Shown piece after piece: positions 1 to 6,512 of a stretch of DNA of 6,512 bases. Source of the stretch: Flammeovirgaceae bacterium. Lineage in GTDB: Bacteria > Bacteroidota > Bacteroidia > Cytophagales > Cyclobacteriaceae. A program made the translations under genes and the position numbers. The notes under the pieces were generated by a model that was not told the origin of the DNA, made no database searches, and saw only the letters and a program-made list of their open reading frames with translations. The stretch covers positions 1 to 6,512 of the forward strand of contig QIDJ01000126.1 of assembly GCA_003228395.1 (NCBI GenBank), written 5' to 3'. The first letter of the stretch is position 1, and every line of letters starts with the position of its first letter.

Positions 1-151
1 ACAAATAAAATAATAAATTTAATTGGCCTCATTTTCTGCATTTAATGATTCGGTAAAGTCAAGTAAATTAGCATTTTTTTGTTAGGGTTTTTTTTACCAA
101 ATTTGATACCCACTTTCGATATACCATAGTGTGAATTCCTTAAATTAATAG
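1..151. other. AT-rich leader upstream of dnaA
   Basis: This non-coding stretch has about 26% G+C (39 of 151 bases by hand count), clearly lower than the genes. It holds two T-tracts, seven T at 74-80 and eight T at 88-95, separated by GTTAGGG. I found no TTATNCACA-type DnaA box and no convincing hairpin. It probably carries the dnaA promoter and 5' untranslated region. It is too short, and lacks boxes, to be called an origin of replication, although AT-rich DNA beside dnaA is where one would look. The gene to the left lies outside the window, so part of the stretch may belong to that gene's control region. Confidence 0.6.
78..105 (+). promoter_or_regulatory. candidate Bacteroidota-type promoter for dnaA
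   Basis: TTTG at 78-81 could be the -33 element. CAAATTTG at 98-105 matches the Bacteroidota -7 consensus TAnnTTTG except at its first base. The spacer is 16 bases, slightly shorter than usual for this promoter class. It would place the transcript start near 110-115 and leave roughly 40 bases before the dnaA ATG. In a sequence this rich in A and T such matches arise easily by chance, so this is only a candidate. Confidence 0.28.
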
Positions 152-1588
152 ATGAATCCGGACAGCAGGACAGCATGGAATGAGTGTCTCCAGATAATTC
201 AGGAGCGGATCGGTGAGCAGACTTTTAAGACATGGTTTAAGCCTATTGAACCGGTTAAACTTGAAGATGAAGTATTAACCATACAGGTACCAAGCCAGTT
301 TTTTTATGAGTGGCTTGAAGAGCACTATGTGCATGTGCTAAAACAGGCTTTAAATGCTGTTCTGGGACCAAATGGTAAGCTTGAATATTCTGTTATCGTG
401 GATAAAGGCCCGAATGGTTCATTGCCATATACGGTAAAATATCCTAATAAACGTCCTGTAGCCAATGTTCCGGTACAACGATATGGTAATCGCCGTCAGG
501 CTGCCGATTACAAAGGGCCTTTTAAAGTAGATGTGGTTCAGGAGTATCAGTTAGAATCGCAGTTGAATCCGACCTACTTGTTTGATAATTTTATTGAAGG
601 CGATTGCAACAGGCTCGCAAGATCGGCCGGATATGCCGTAGCAAGAAAGCCGGGAATTACCTCATTTAATCCGCTGATGATCTACGGCGGTGTCGGACTT
701 GGAAAAACGCACCTTGGACATGCCATCGGAAACGATATTAAACAGCAGTTCCCGGACAAATTTGTACTGTATGTTTCTTCTGAAAAATTCATCAATCAAT
801 TTATCAAAGCAGTACAAAATAACGAAATACAGGAATTTACTAATTTTTACCTGCAGGTTGATGTGCTGATCATTGACGATGTGCAGTTTTTCAGCGGTAA
901 GGAAAAAACGCAGGAGATATTTTTTCATATTTTCAATCACCTGCATCAGACATCCAGGCAGATTGTAATGACCAGCGACTGCTCCCCGAGAGACCTTAAA
1001 GGACTTCAGGAACGGCTGTTGTCACGGTTCAAATGGGGGCTGACTGCTGATCTGCAGCAACCGGATTTTGAAACGAGAATTGCTATAATTAACAATAAAA
1101 TTGAATCAGAAGGTATTGAAATACCCGGTGATGTGGTGGAGTACCTGGCTTACAGTGTCGATACGAATATCAGAGAGTTGGAAGGGGTGCTGATATCGCT
1201 GGTGGCCCAGGCATCGCTCAACCGGAAAGACATAGATCTTGAGCTTGCCAAGCAGGTGTTGAAAAACATTGTCCACGACATTGAATCAGAGGTGGGCATC
1301 GACTACATCCAGAAAACTGTTTCGGAATACTATAAGTTAAAAGTGGACCAGCTAAAGGACAAGACGCGCAAAAAGGAAATCGTAATTGCACGGCAGATTG
1401 CGATGTATTTCAGCAAAGAATATACAAATCATTCATTGAAATCGATCGGATACCACTTTGGAGGGCGAGACCACAGCACGGTTATACATGCAGTGCAATC
1501 CATCAACGATCTGATGGACACGAATTCCAATTTCAAAAATTCAGTGGAAGACATCAAGAAAAAACTAAAAATACGCGCGGTTTATTAA
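152..1588 (+). CDS. dnaA: chromosomal replication initiator protein DnaA
   Basis: This is the AAA+ ATPase that binds DnaA boxes at the origin, melts it and loads the replicative helicase in the cytoplasm. At 478 residues it has normal full length. Domain I (about 1-85) contains the FKTWFKPI and FFYEWLEEHY stretches. A short linker (about 86-135) follows. The AAA+ core has Walker A GGVGLGKTH at 179-187 (K185, T186), Walker B VLIIDDVQF at 238-246 (D242, D243), sensor I around TSD 274-276, box VII RLLSRFKWG at 288-296 (likely arginine finger R292), and sensor II NIRELEG at 339-345 (R341). Domain IV carries the DNA-binding signature GGRDHSTV at 437-444. The ATG is preceded directly by an in-frame TAG (149-151), so the reading frame cannot extend further upstream; no Shine-Dalgarno is visible. 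The gene converges on htrA with a 30-base gap. The domain III sequence is Bacteroidota-like. Confidence 0.98.
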   Translation: MNPDSRTAWNECLQIIQERIGEQTFKTWFKPIEPVKLEDEVLTIQVPSQFFYEWLEEHYVHVLKQALNAVLGPNGKLEYSVIVDKGPNGSLPYTVKYPNKRPVANVPVQRYGNRRQAADYKGPFKVDVVQEYQLESQLNPTYLFDNFIEGDCNRLARSAGYAVARKPGITSFNPLMIYGGVGLGKTHLGHAIGNDIKQQFPDKFVLYVSSEKFINQFIKAVQNNEIQEFTNFYLQVDVLIIDDVQFFSGKEKTQEIFFHIFNHLHQTSRQIVMTSDCSPRDLKGLQERLLSRFKWGLTADLQQPDFETRIAIINNKIESEGIEIPGDVVEYLAYSVDTNIRELEGVLISLVAQASLNRKDIDLELAKQVLKNIVHDIESEVGIDYIQKTVSEYYKLKVDQLKDKTRKKEIVIARQIAMYFSKEYTNHSLKSIGYHFGGRDHSTVIHAVQSINDLMDTNSNFKNSVEDIKKKLKIRAVY

Positions 1589-1618
1589 CGTGTTGCCGAT
1601 ACAGTCCCCGCCGCCTGC

Positions 1619-3103
1619 CTATCTCAGATAAAACGTATAATATCCTTTTCTTCCCGAAGCATCAACTCCGGCGATGGTTACACGTCCGCGGTAATTACTC
1701 AGGGCTTCCACCAGTTGTTTTGGTTCTCTGATCCGGGTGTAATTTATATCCGTTATGATAAAGCCTTCTTCCAGTCCGAGGTTGCTCATGAGTCCGCGAT
1801 TATAAACTTTCAGAATCTTCACACCGTAGTCGATACCCATCAGGTCGCGTTCTACCTTCGAAACAGATTCAAGGTCTGCGCCGAGGTATTCCGAAGCGTA
1901 AATTTCTCTTGTCAGTATTTCGGTAGTTCCTTCCCTGTTTGTTAGTGTTATCCGTTTTTCGGTCATTTTTTGATTTCTAAGAAATTTAACGGTGAAGATA
2001 TCGCCGGGAGAATGATAGCTGATCACCTCTTCAAAATCACTTCGTGCGTTGATTGAACTTTCATCTATCTGAATTAAAATGTCACCTTCTTTCAGGCCCG
2101 CTTTGTCCGCTGCGCCATCATCCTGAATGTAATTAATCACAACTCCATTTATTTTATTTGGATCTATGGTAATATCAAGGTTCCTGGCAATTTCTGATGT
2201 CAGGTCAATTACATCGGCGCCGAGAAAGGCTTTCTGAACCTCGCCGTATTCGATAATGTCGTGAACCACCTTTTTAACAATATCCACAGGCACGGCAAAC
2301 CCGTACCCAGCATATGAACCGGTGTGCGAAAGAATAGCCGTATTAATGCCTACCAACTCTCCATTTCTGTTTACGAGTGCACCGCCGCTGTTTCCGGGGT
2401 TTATAGCGGCATCGGTCTGAATAAACGACTCGATCGGAAATTTACTTTCAAGAATATTCAGTTCCCTTCCTTTTGCGCTTACAATACCGGCGGTTACCGT
2501 TGAAGTCAGATTGAAAGGGTTTCCTATAGCCAGTACCCATTCGCCAACTTTCAGTTCTCTCGAGTTGCCGGTGCGGATAGCAGGCAGATCGGCAGCTTCG
2601 ATTTTGATTACGGCCAGATCGCTTGAAGGGTCAGTACCGATAAGCTTTGCAGTATATTCATTTTTACTATACTCCACTTCAATTTTATCAGCGCCTTTTA
2701 CAACATGATTGTTGGTGACAATATATCCGTCGGGGGTCAGGATCACACCCGAACCGCTGCTCACGGTTTCAATACTTCTTCCGCTTTCGCCAAAATACCA
2801 GTCAAAAAAGGAGTAACCATACGTACGCGCCGATATATTCTTAATATACACCACACTTGCCGTGGCACGTACCGAGGCATCAGTAAAGTCTTCGGAAAAA
2901 TACGGTGTGCTGTTCGAATTCAATTCTGCCCGGGTTGCAGAAGGCTCCAGAACCTGCGGAGAATCCTGACGCACCTTTGATGTTAGTTGCAGGAGTGCAG
3001 ATTCGGGGTATTCTGAATTTACATCCATATAACTATTGTACAGATAGGCGCCTCCTATTCCTGAAATAAAACTGACTAAAATAATTCCTGCAAATTTTTT
3101 CAT
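1619..3103 (-). CDS. HtrA/Deg-family serine endoprotease with two PDZ domains
   Basis: This is a trypsin-like protease of the Deg/HtrA family (S1C), which degrades or refolds misfolded envelope proteins outside the cytoplasm. At 494 residues it is full length. Residues 4-21 are hydrophobic after MKK, giving a signal peptide or an uncleaved membrane anchor. A low-complexity linker (about 30-70) follows. The protease domain shows the catalytic triad H133 (TNNHVV), D162 (SSDLAVIK) and S239 (GNSGG), all intact. PDZ1 spans about 292-388 (FLGADV start, GLKEGDILIQID). PDZ2 spans about 405-494 (GVKILKV, GLEEGFIITDIN) and runs to the C-terminus. The loop before the protease core (about 90-115) is short and lacks cysteines, unlike the long LA loop of E. 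coli DegP, so it is closer to DegQ or DegS in that respect. The start ATG has an A-rich, SD-less leader. It is transcribed away from the GH3-dxr-rseP run. The paralogue name (degP, degQ or degS) cannot be settled from sequence alone, so no symbol is given. Confidence 0.96.
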   Translation of the reverse strand: MKKFAGIILVSFISGIGGAYLYNSYMDVNSEYPESALLQLTSKVRQDSPQVLEPSATRAELNSNSTPYFSEDFTDASVRATASVVYIKNISARTYGYSFFDWYFGESGRSIETVSSGSGVILTPDGYIVTNNHVVKGADKIEVEYSKNEYTAKLIGTDPSSDLAVIKIEAADLPAIRTGNSRELKVGEWVLAIGNPFNLTSTVTAGIVSAKGRELNILESKFPIESFIQTDAAINPGNSGGALVNRNGELVGINTAILSHTGSYAGYGFAVPVDIVKKVVHDIIEYGEVQKAFLGADVIDLTSEIARNLDITIDPNKINGVVINYIQDDGAADKAGLKEGDILIQIDESSINARSDFEEVISYHSPGDIFTVKFLRNQKMTEKRITLTNREGTTEILTREIYASEYLGADLESVSKVERDLMGIDYGVKILKVYNRGLMSNLGLEEGFIITDINYTRIREPKQLVEALSNYRGRVTIAGVDASGRKGYYTFYLR

Positions 3104-3412
3104 GGTTAATGTTATTTTGTCTTCTGATATTCATCTATACAAATACCATGCAAGTTCATAACATGACATTTTGGCATTTTCGAGCAATGACTAAACATTT
3201 TGAAACAGATTCTGTACGGATTCCTGAGCCTGCTACAATACACGGAGCGCTCATTTTCCACCAGCTTAAGCAAATCAGAACACCATAAACCGGCTGTTTT
3301 CTGAAAAAACAAATGAATAATACCTGCTTTTGAACGAATCATAAATCCATTCCTCATTAAATTCGCACAACATTAAACCAAAAAATCATCCGACTTACAA
3401 GTAAAGCATAAG
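3104..3412. other. divergent intergenic region between htrA and the GH3 gene
   Basis: These 309 bases separate two divergently transcribed genes and have about 35% G+C (108 of 309 by hand count). They should contain both promoters. I see no tRNA, no strong hairpin with a T-run and no riboswitch-like structure. The only open frame of note is a minus-strand one at 3112-3357 (81 codons), ending 8 bases before the htrA start. Its product is rich in cysteine and lacks any motif I recognise, so I treat it as chance. On the minus strand I could not find a -33/-7 pair for htrA close to the Bacteroidota consensus. Confidence 0.6.
3329..3365 (+). promoter_or_regulatory. candidate Bacteroidota-type promoter for the GH3-dxr-rseP run
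   Basis: TTTG at 3329-3332 and TAAATTCG at 3358-3365 resemble the -33 TTTG and -7 TAnnTTTG elements; the second has one mismatch. The spacer of 25 bases is longer than usual, which weakens the call. The position would give a 5' leader of roughly 40 bases before the ATG at 3413, which is plausible for the first gene of an operon. Confidence 0.22.
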
Positions 3413-4912
3413 ATGGGCATCCGGTCTCTTTTAAGTAAACCATTTGCAAGCTATATCATGAAGCAGCAACAGGCCTGGTCGGCTTCGCCCGGGAAAAGCC
3501 AGGAAAAGATATTTAAAAAACTGATTGCCGCGGGCCGTAATACCCGGTTTGGAAAAGATCACAGACTGGATGAGGTAACTAACTATGAAGAATTCAGGCA
3601 GGCTGTTCCTATCCGGGATTACGAAGATTTAAAACCCTGGATTCAACGTATTATTTCCGGTGAGCAAAACGTATTATGGAAAGGTGCGCCTGTATATTTC
3701 GCCAAAACTTCAGGTACAACTTCCGGAACCAAGTATATTCCCGTCACAAAAGATTCCGTGCCAAATCATATCAACAGCGCCAGGGATGCGCTTCTGAGCT
3801 ACATCCATGAAACAGGGAATGCAGAATTTATCGACGGCAAGCTCATTTTTTTATCCGGGAGCCCGGTGCTGGACAAGAAAGGTAACATACACACAGGCAG
3901 GTTATCGGGTATTGTTAATCATCATGTACCGGCATACCTCCGTTCTAACCAGATGCCTTCTTATGCTACCAACTGCATAGAAGACTGGGAAGAAAAAGTG
4001 GAGCGGATAATAGACGAAACCCTGCACGAAAATATGACGCTTATTTCCGGTATTCCGCCCTGGGTGCAAATGTATTTTGACCGTATTGCGGCACATACAG
4101 GTAAGAAAATAAAAGATGTATTTCCAGGTTTCTCACTGTTTGTGTATGGTGGTGTAAACTTTGAACCATATAAGGCGAAGTTGTTTGAAACCATCGGCAA
4201 GAAAGTAGATGCAATCGAAACCTATCCGGCATCAGAAGGATTTATTGCTTATCAGGATTCGCAGGTTGAAGAGGGCCTGCTTTTGCTGCTGGATTCGGGT
4301 ATTTTTTTCGAATTCATTCCCGCAGAAACAATCTTTGATGAAAATCCCAAACGATTTTCCATTACGGAAGTGGAAAAAGGCGTTCAATATGCCGTTATCC
4401 TTAACAGCAATGCAGGTTTATGGGGGTACTCGCTTGGAGATACCGTGCAGTTTGTTTCTACAAACCCATACCGGCTGCTGGTTACCGGCCGTATAAAACA
4501 TTTTATTTCTGCTTTCGGCGAACATGTAATCGGCCGGGAGGTGGAAAAAGCTATGAAAGCCACCATGAAGAAATTTAATGAATCTGCGCTCGTAGAATTT
4601 ACGGTAGCGCCAAATGTAAATCCTGAAAAGGGTTTGCCCTGCCACGAATGGTTTGTGGAATTCAGGAAAAGGCCGGTTGATTTGAAAGCCTTTCAAAAAG
4701 ACCTAAATTTGCATTTGCAAAATCTGAATTCATATTATGACGATCTTATTCAGGGAAGCATTTTAAAAGAACTGGAAATCGTACCCCTTTGTAATGATGC
4801 ATTTCGAAATTATATGAAATCTCAGGGAAAGTTAGGAGGGCAGAACAAAGTACCAAGACTATCAAATGACAGGAAGATTGCCGATGCGTTGAGAGAATAC
4901 AGGGAAGGCTAA
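3413..4912 (+). CDS. GH3-family adenylate-forming enzyme (acyl-acid amido synthetase-like)
   Basis: This belongs to the GH3 family of the ANL superfamily. Plant members activate carboxylic acids such as auxin or jasmonate with ATP and join them to amino acids. Bacterial homologues are common in Bacteroidota, but their substrates are not known to me. At 499 residues the length is normal for a bacterial member. Visible motifs, in order, are the ATP/phosphate loop TSGTTSGTKYIPVT at 99-112, YPASEG at 271-276 (equivalent to the plant motif II region), GLWGYSLGDTVQF at 335-347 with D343, the hinge VTGRIKHF at 357-364, and a C-terminal GGQNKVPRLSNDR at 475-487 with a conserved-looking lysine (K479). 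There is no signal peptide or membrane segment, so it is probably cytosolic. The ATG has only a weak purine-rich upstream sequence. It is the first gene of a tight plus-strand run, with dxr beginning 10 bases after its stop. The family call is firm; the reaction and substrate are open. Confidence 0.93.
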   Translation: MGIRSLLSKPFASYIMKQQQAWSASPGKSQEKIFKKLIAAGRNTRFGKDHRLDEVTNYEEFRQAVPIRDYEDLKPWIQRIISGEQNVLWKGAPVYFAKTSGTTSGTKYIPVTKDSVPNHINSARDALLSYIHETGNAEFIDGKLIFLSGSPVLDKKGNIHTGRLSGIVNHHVPAYLRSNQMPSYATNCIEDWEEKVERIIDETLHENMTLISGIPPWVQMYFDRIAAHTGKKIKDVFPGFSLFVYGGVNFEPYKAKLFETIGKKVDAIETYPASEGFIAYQDSQVEEGLLLLLDSGIFFEFIPAETIFDENPKRFSITEVEKGVQYAVILNSNAGLWGYSLGDTVQFVSTNPYRLLVTGRIKHFISAFGEHVIGREVEKAMKATMKKFNESALVEFTVAPNVNPEKGLPCHEWFVEFRKRPVDLKAFQKDLNLHLQNLNSYYDDLIQGSILKELEIVPLCNDAFRNYMKSQGKLGGQNKVPRLSNDRKIADALREYREG

Positions 4913-4922
4913 AAATAAATCG

Positions 4923-6092
4923 TTGAAAGAGATACCGACAAATAGTAAGCGAATTGCCATATTGGGGTCCACCGGATCGATAGGCACCCAAGCGCTGGAA
5001 GTAATTGCCTCACACCGCGACAAACTTGCTGTAGAAGTGCTTACTGCATATAATAATGTAGATCTGCTGATTGATCAGGCTATCACATTCAGGCCCAATG
5101 TTGTGGTTATAGGCAATGAAGATAAGTACAGCTATGTGCTGGAGGCGCTCGATCCGCATGATATTAAGGTATATGCCGGTCACAAAGCGATTGCAGGTGT
5201 GGTTTCAATGGACACGATCGATTTGATACTTACTGCACTCGTGGGATATGCCGGCCTGCATCCCACCATTGAAGCAATCAAAGCGGGAAAGGATATTGCT
5301 CTTGCCAATAAAGAAACCCTGGTAGTGGCGGGTGAGCTGATAATGACACTTGCCGCAGAAAAGGGCATCCATATTTATCCGGTTGACTCCGAACACTCTG
5401 CCATATATCAGTGCCTTGTCGGAGAGTTTCACAACCCGATTGAAAAGATCATACTTACGGCAAGCGGAGGCCCGTTCCGGGGGAAAAACCCGGCCTATCT
5501 GCAAAACGTAACCAAAGAACAGGCGCTCAGGCACCCCAACTGGGATATGGGGCCTAAAGTGACGATTGATTCAGCCACACTTATGAATAAAGGTCTGGAG
5601 ATCATCGAAGCAAAATGGTTGTTTGGCCTTGACCCGGAGCAGGTTGAAGTTGTGGTGCACCCGCAATCCATAATCCATTCTATTGTTCAGTTTGTGGATG
5701 GATCAATGAAAGCACAAATGGGGTTGCCTGACATGCGAATACCCATCCAGTTTGCCCTGAGCTATCCCCGGCGGTTTAAATCTGATTTTCCCAGGTTCAA
5801 TTTCCTGGATTATCCGGAACTTACTTTTGAAAAACCGGACACAGAAGTTTTCAGAAGCCTCGGCCTTGCCTATGAATCACTTCATCGGGGAGGGAATATT
5901 CCATGCGTAATGAATGCCGCTAATGAAGTGGCTGTAGATGCTTTTTTGAACGATCATATTGGATTTCTTGAAATAGCTGATATTGTTGAAACCTGTATGG
6001 CAAAATTGCCGTTTATTTCATCGCCGCAGTATTCGGATTATGTAGCTACCAATAAGGAAACAAGAATAAAAGCTGCTGAACTGATCAATTAA
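4923..6092 (+). CDS. dxr: 1-deoxy-D-xylulose 5-phosphate reductoisomerase
   Basis: Dxr rearranges and reduces DXP to 2-C-methyl-D-erythritol 4-phosphate using NADPH and a divalent metal. This is the committed step of the MEP isoprenoid pathway, and the enzyme is the fosmidomycin target. At 389 residues it has normal length. The NADPH loop GSTGSIG is at 15-21, ANKET at 128-132, metal ligands D155 and E157 in PVDSEH with E226 in NKGLEIIEA, substrate-binding S181 in TASGGPF, H204 in RHPNW, and N222/K223. The flexible-loop region and LPDMRIPIQFA (268-278) are intact, and the C-terminal domain has NAANEVAVDAFL (331-342). The start is TTG at 4923: the frame is closed by TGA at 4890-4892 and has no ATG or GTG between that stop and the NADPH loop. 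AAGG at 4905-4908 lies 14 bases upstream, a weak ribosome site. It is probably co-transcribed with the GH3 gene and with rseP; dxr-rseP adjacency is common in Bacteroidota. Confidence 0.98.
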   Translation: MKEIPTNSKRIAILGSTGSIGTQALEVIASHRDKLAVEVLTAYNNVDLLIDQAITFRPNVVVIGNEDKYSYVLEALDPHDIKVYAGHKAIAGVVSMDTIDLILTALVGYAGLHPTIEAIKAGKDIALANKETLVVAGELIMTLAAEKGIHIYPVDSEHSAIYQCLVGEFHNPIEKIILTASGGPFRGKNPAYLQNVTKEQALRHPNWDMGPKVTIDSATLMNKGLEIIEAKWLFGLDPEQVEVVVHPQSIIHSIVQFVDGSMKAQMGLPDMRIPIQFALSYPRRFKSDFPRFNFLDYPELTFEKPDTEVFRSLGLAYESLHRGGNIPCVMNAANEVAVDAFLNDHIGFLEIADIVETCMAKLPFISSPQYSDYVATNKETRIKAAELIN

Positions 6093-6133
6093 TTAAATTT
6101 TTACCGGAACTTTGTAAAAGCAATAAAAATTAA

Positions 6134-6512
6134 ATGGAAGGATTAGTAATGGTTGCTCAGATAATTCTGAGCTTATCTATCTTAGTGGGGTTGCATGAGT
6201 TGGGGCATTTGATTGCAGCCAAATTTTTCAACATGCGTGTGGAGCAGTTTTCAATTGGATTTCCACCCAAATTATTTGGAATAAAGATACGGGATACGGA
6301 ATATTCCATCGGAGCGATTCCGTTGGGTGGTTTTGTGAAAATATCCGGAATGATTGATGAATCGCTCGACACCAAGGCCATGAAAGAGCCTCCAAAAGAG
6401 TATGAGTTTCGTGCCAAACCTGCGTGGCAGCGGCTTATCGTGATGATGGGAGGTATTATCGTAAATGTGATTCTTGGCGTTGCCATTTTTATCTGTATCA
6501 CCTATTTCATAG
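6134..6512 (+). CDS. rseP: RseP-type site-2 zinc metalloprotease, N-terminal part (runs off the window)
   Basis: This is an intramembrane protease of the RseP/site-2 family (M50), which in E. coli cuts the anti-sigma factor RseA within the membrane during envelope stress. Only 126 codons plus one base are present, against about 440 in the full family. The zinc-binding motif HELGH is at 21-25 inside the first hydrophobic segment (about 6-20 onward). It is followed by the membrane-associated loop GAIPLGGFVKISGM at 60-73. The next hydrophobic segment begins near 100 and includes MMGGIIVNVILG at 104-115. The stretch AQIILSLSIL and the ISGMIDES motif are typical of Bacteroidota members. The ATG at 6134 is chosen for its fit to family N-termini; a second ATG at 6149 is possible but would shorten the first membrane segment. 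It lies 41 bases after dxr and is probably in the same transcript. No Shine-Dalgarno is visible; the leader is A-rich. Confidence 0.95.
   Translation, partial: MEGLVMVAQIILSLSILVGLHELGHLIAAKFFNMRVEQFSIGFPPKLFGIKIRDTEYSIGAIPLGGFVKISGMIDESLDTKAMKEPPKEYEFRAKPAWQRLIVMMGGIIVNVILGVAIFICITYFI

Noticed and set aside
662..946. Minus-strand open frame inside dnaA
   Set aside because: It overlaps the conserved AAA+ core in the opposite sense and encodes nothing recognisable; it is a shadow of dnaA.
2280..2288. ATATCCACA, one mismatch from the DnaA box TTATCCACA
   Set aside because: It is a single site inside the htrA coding sequence with no neighbouring boxes, and it encodes part of the conserved PVDIV stretch.
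3295..3312. Possible hairpin GTTTT-CTGAA-AAAAC in the intergenic region
   Set aside because: The stem is nearly all A-T pairs and lacks a following T-run, so it is too weak to be a terminator.
3112..3357. Minus-strand 81-codon open frame upstream of htrA
   Set aside because: No recognisable domain, cysteine-rich composition unlike its neighbours, and no ribosome site. Kept as a finding but not called as a gene.
4209..4496. Plus-strand open frame in another phase inside the GH3 gene
   Set aside because: The GH3 frame is intact and carries the family motifs through this stretch, so there is no frameshift and the second frame is a shadow.
6107..6114. GAACTTTG, close to the -7 promoter element TAnnTTTG, in the dxr-rseP gap
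   Set aside because: No TTG or TTTG occurs at the proper distance upstream, so it is probably chance; co-transcription with dxr explains rseP expression.

Overview
The window looks like chromosomal core sequence from a bacterium of the Bacteroidota or a close relative such as Balneolota or Rhodothermota. The DnaA box VII region (RLLSRFKWGL) and its ESQLNP and FIEGDCNRLARSAGYAVA stretches are of the kind seen in that group. So are the RseP fragment (AQIILSLSIL before HELGH, then ISGMIDES), the bacterial GH3 protein and the dxr-rseP adjacency. Start sites lack strong Shine-Dalgarno sequences and sit in A/T-rich leaders, also usual for this group. The finer taxonomic placement is inference.

Layout from left to right: (1) a 151-base leader with about 26% G+C; (2) dnaA on the plus strand, complete, encoding the replication initiator; (3) a 30-base convergent gap; (4) a complete minus-strand gene for a membrane-anchored or exported HtrA/Deg-family serine protease with two PDZ domains; (5) a 309-base divergent intergenic region (about 35% G+C) with no convincing gene; (6) a plus-strand run of three closely spaced genes: a GH3-family ANL adenylating enzyme, dxr (DXP reductoisomerase of the MEP isoprenoid pathway) 10 bases later, and, after 41 bases, the first 126 codons of an RseP-type site-2 protease that runs off the right edge.

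The genes serve replication initiation, envelope protein quality control (HtrA, RseP) and isoprenoid precursor synthesis (Dxr), plus one enzyme of unknown bacterial substrate (GH3). GH3, dxr and rseP are probably co-transcribed. HtrA is transcribed away from them, and dnaA converges on htrA.

I saw no mobile element, CRISPR array, tRNA or rRNA, obvious repeat family or broken gene. Nothing here is convincingly a previously undescribed system. The least understood item is the GH3-like enzyme, whose substrates in bacteria are not established as far as I know.
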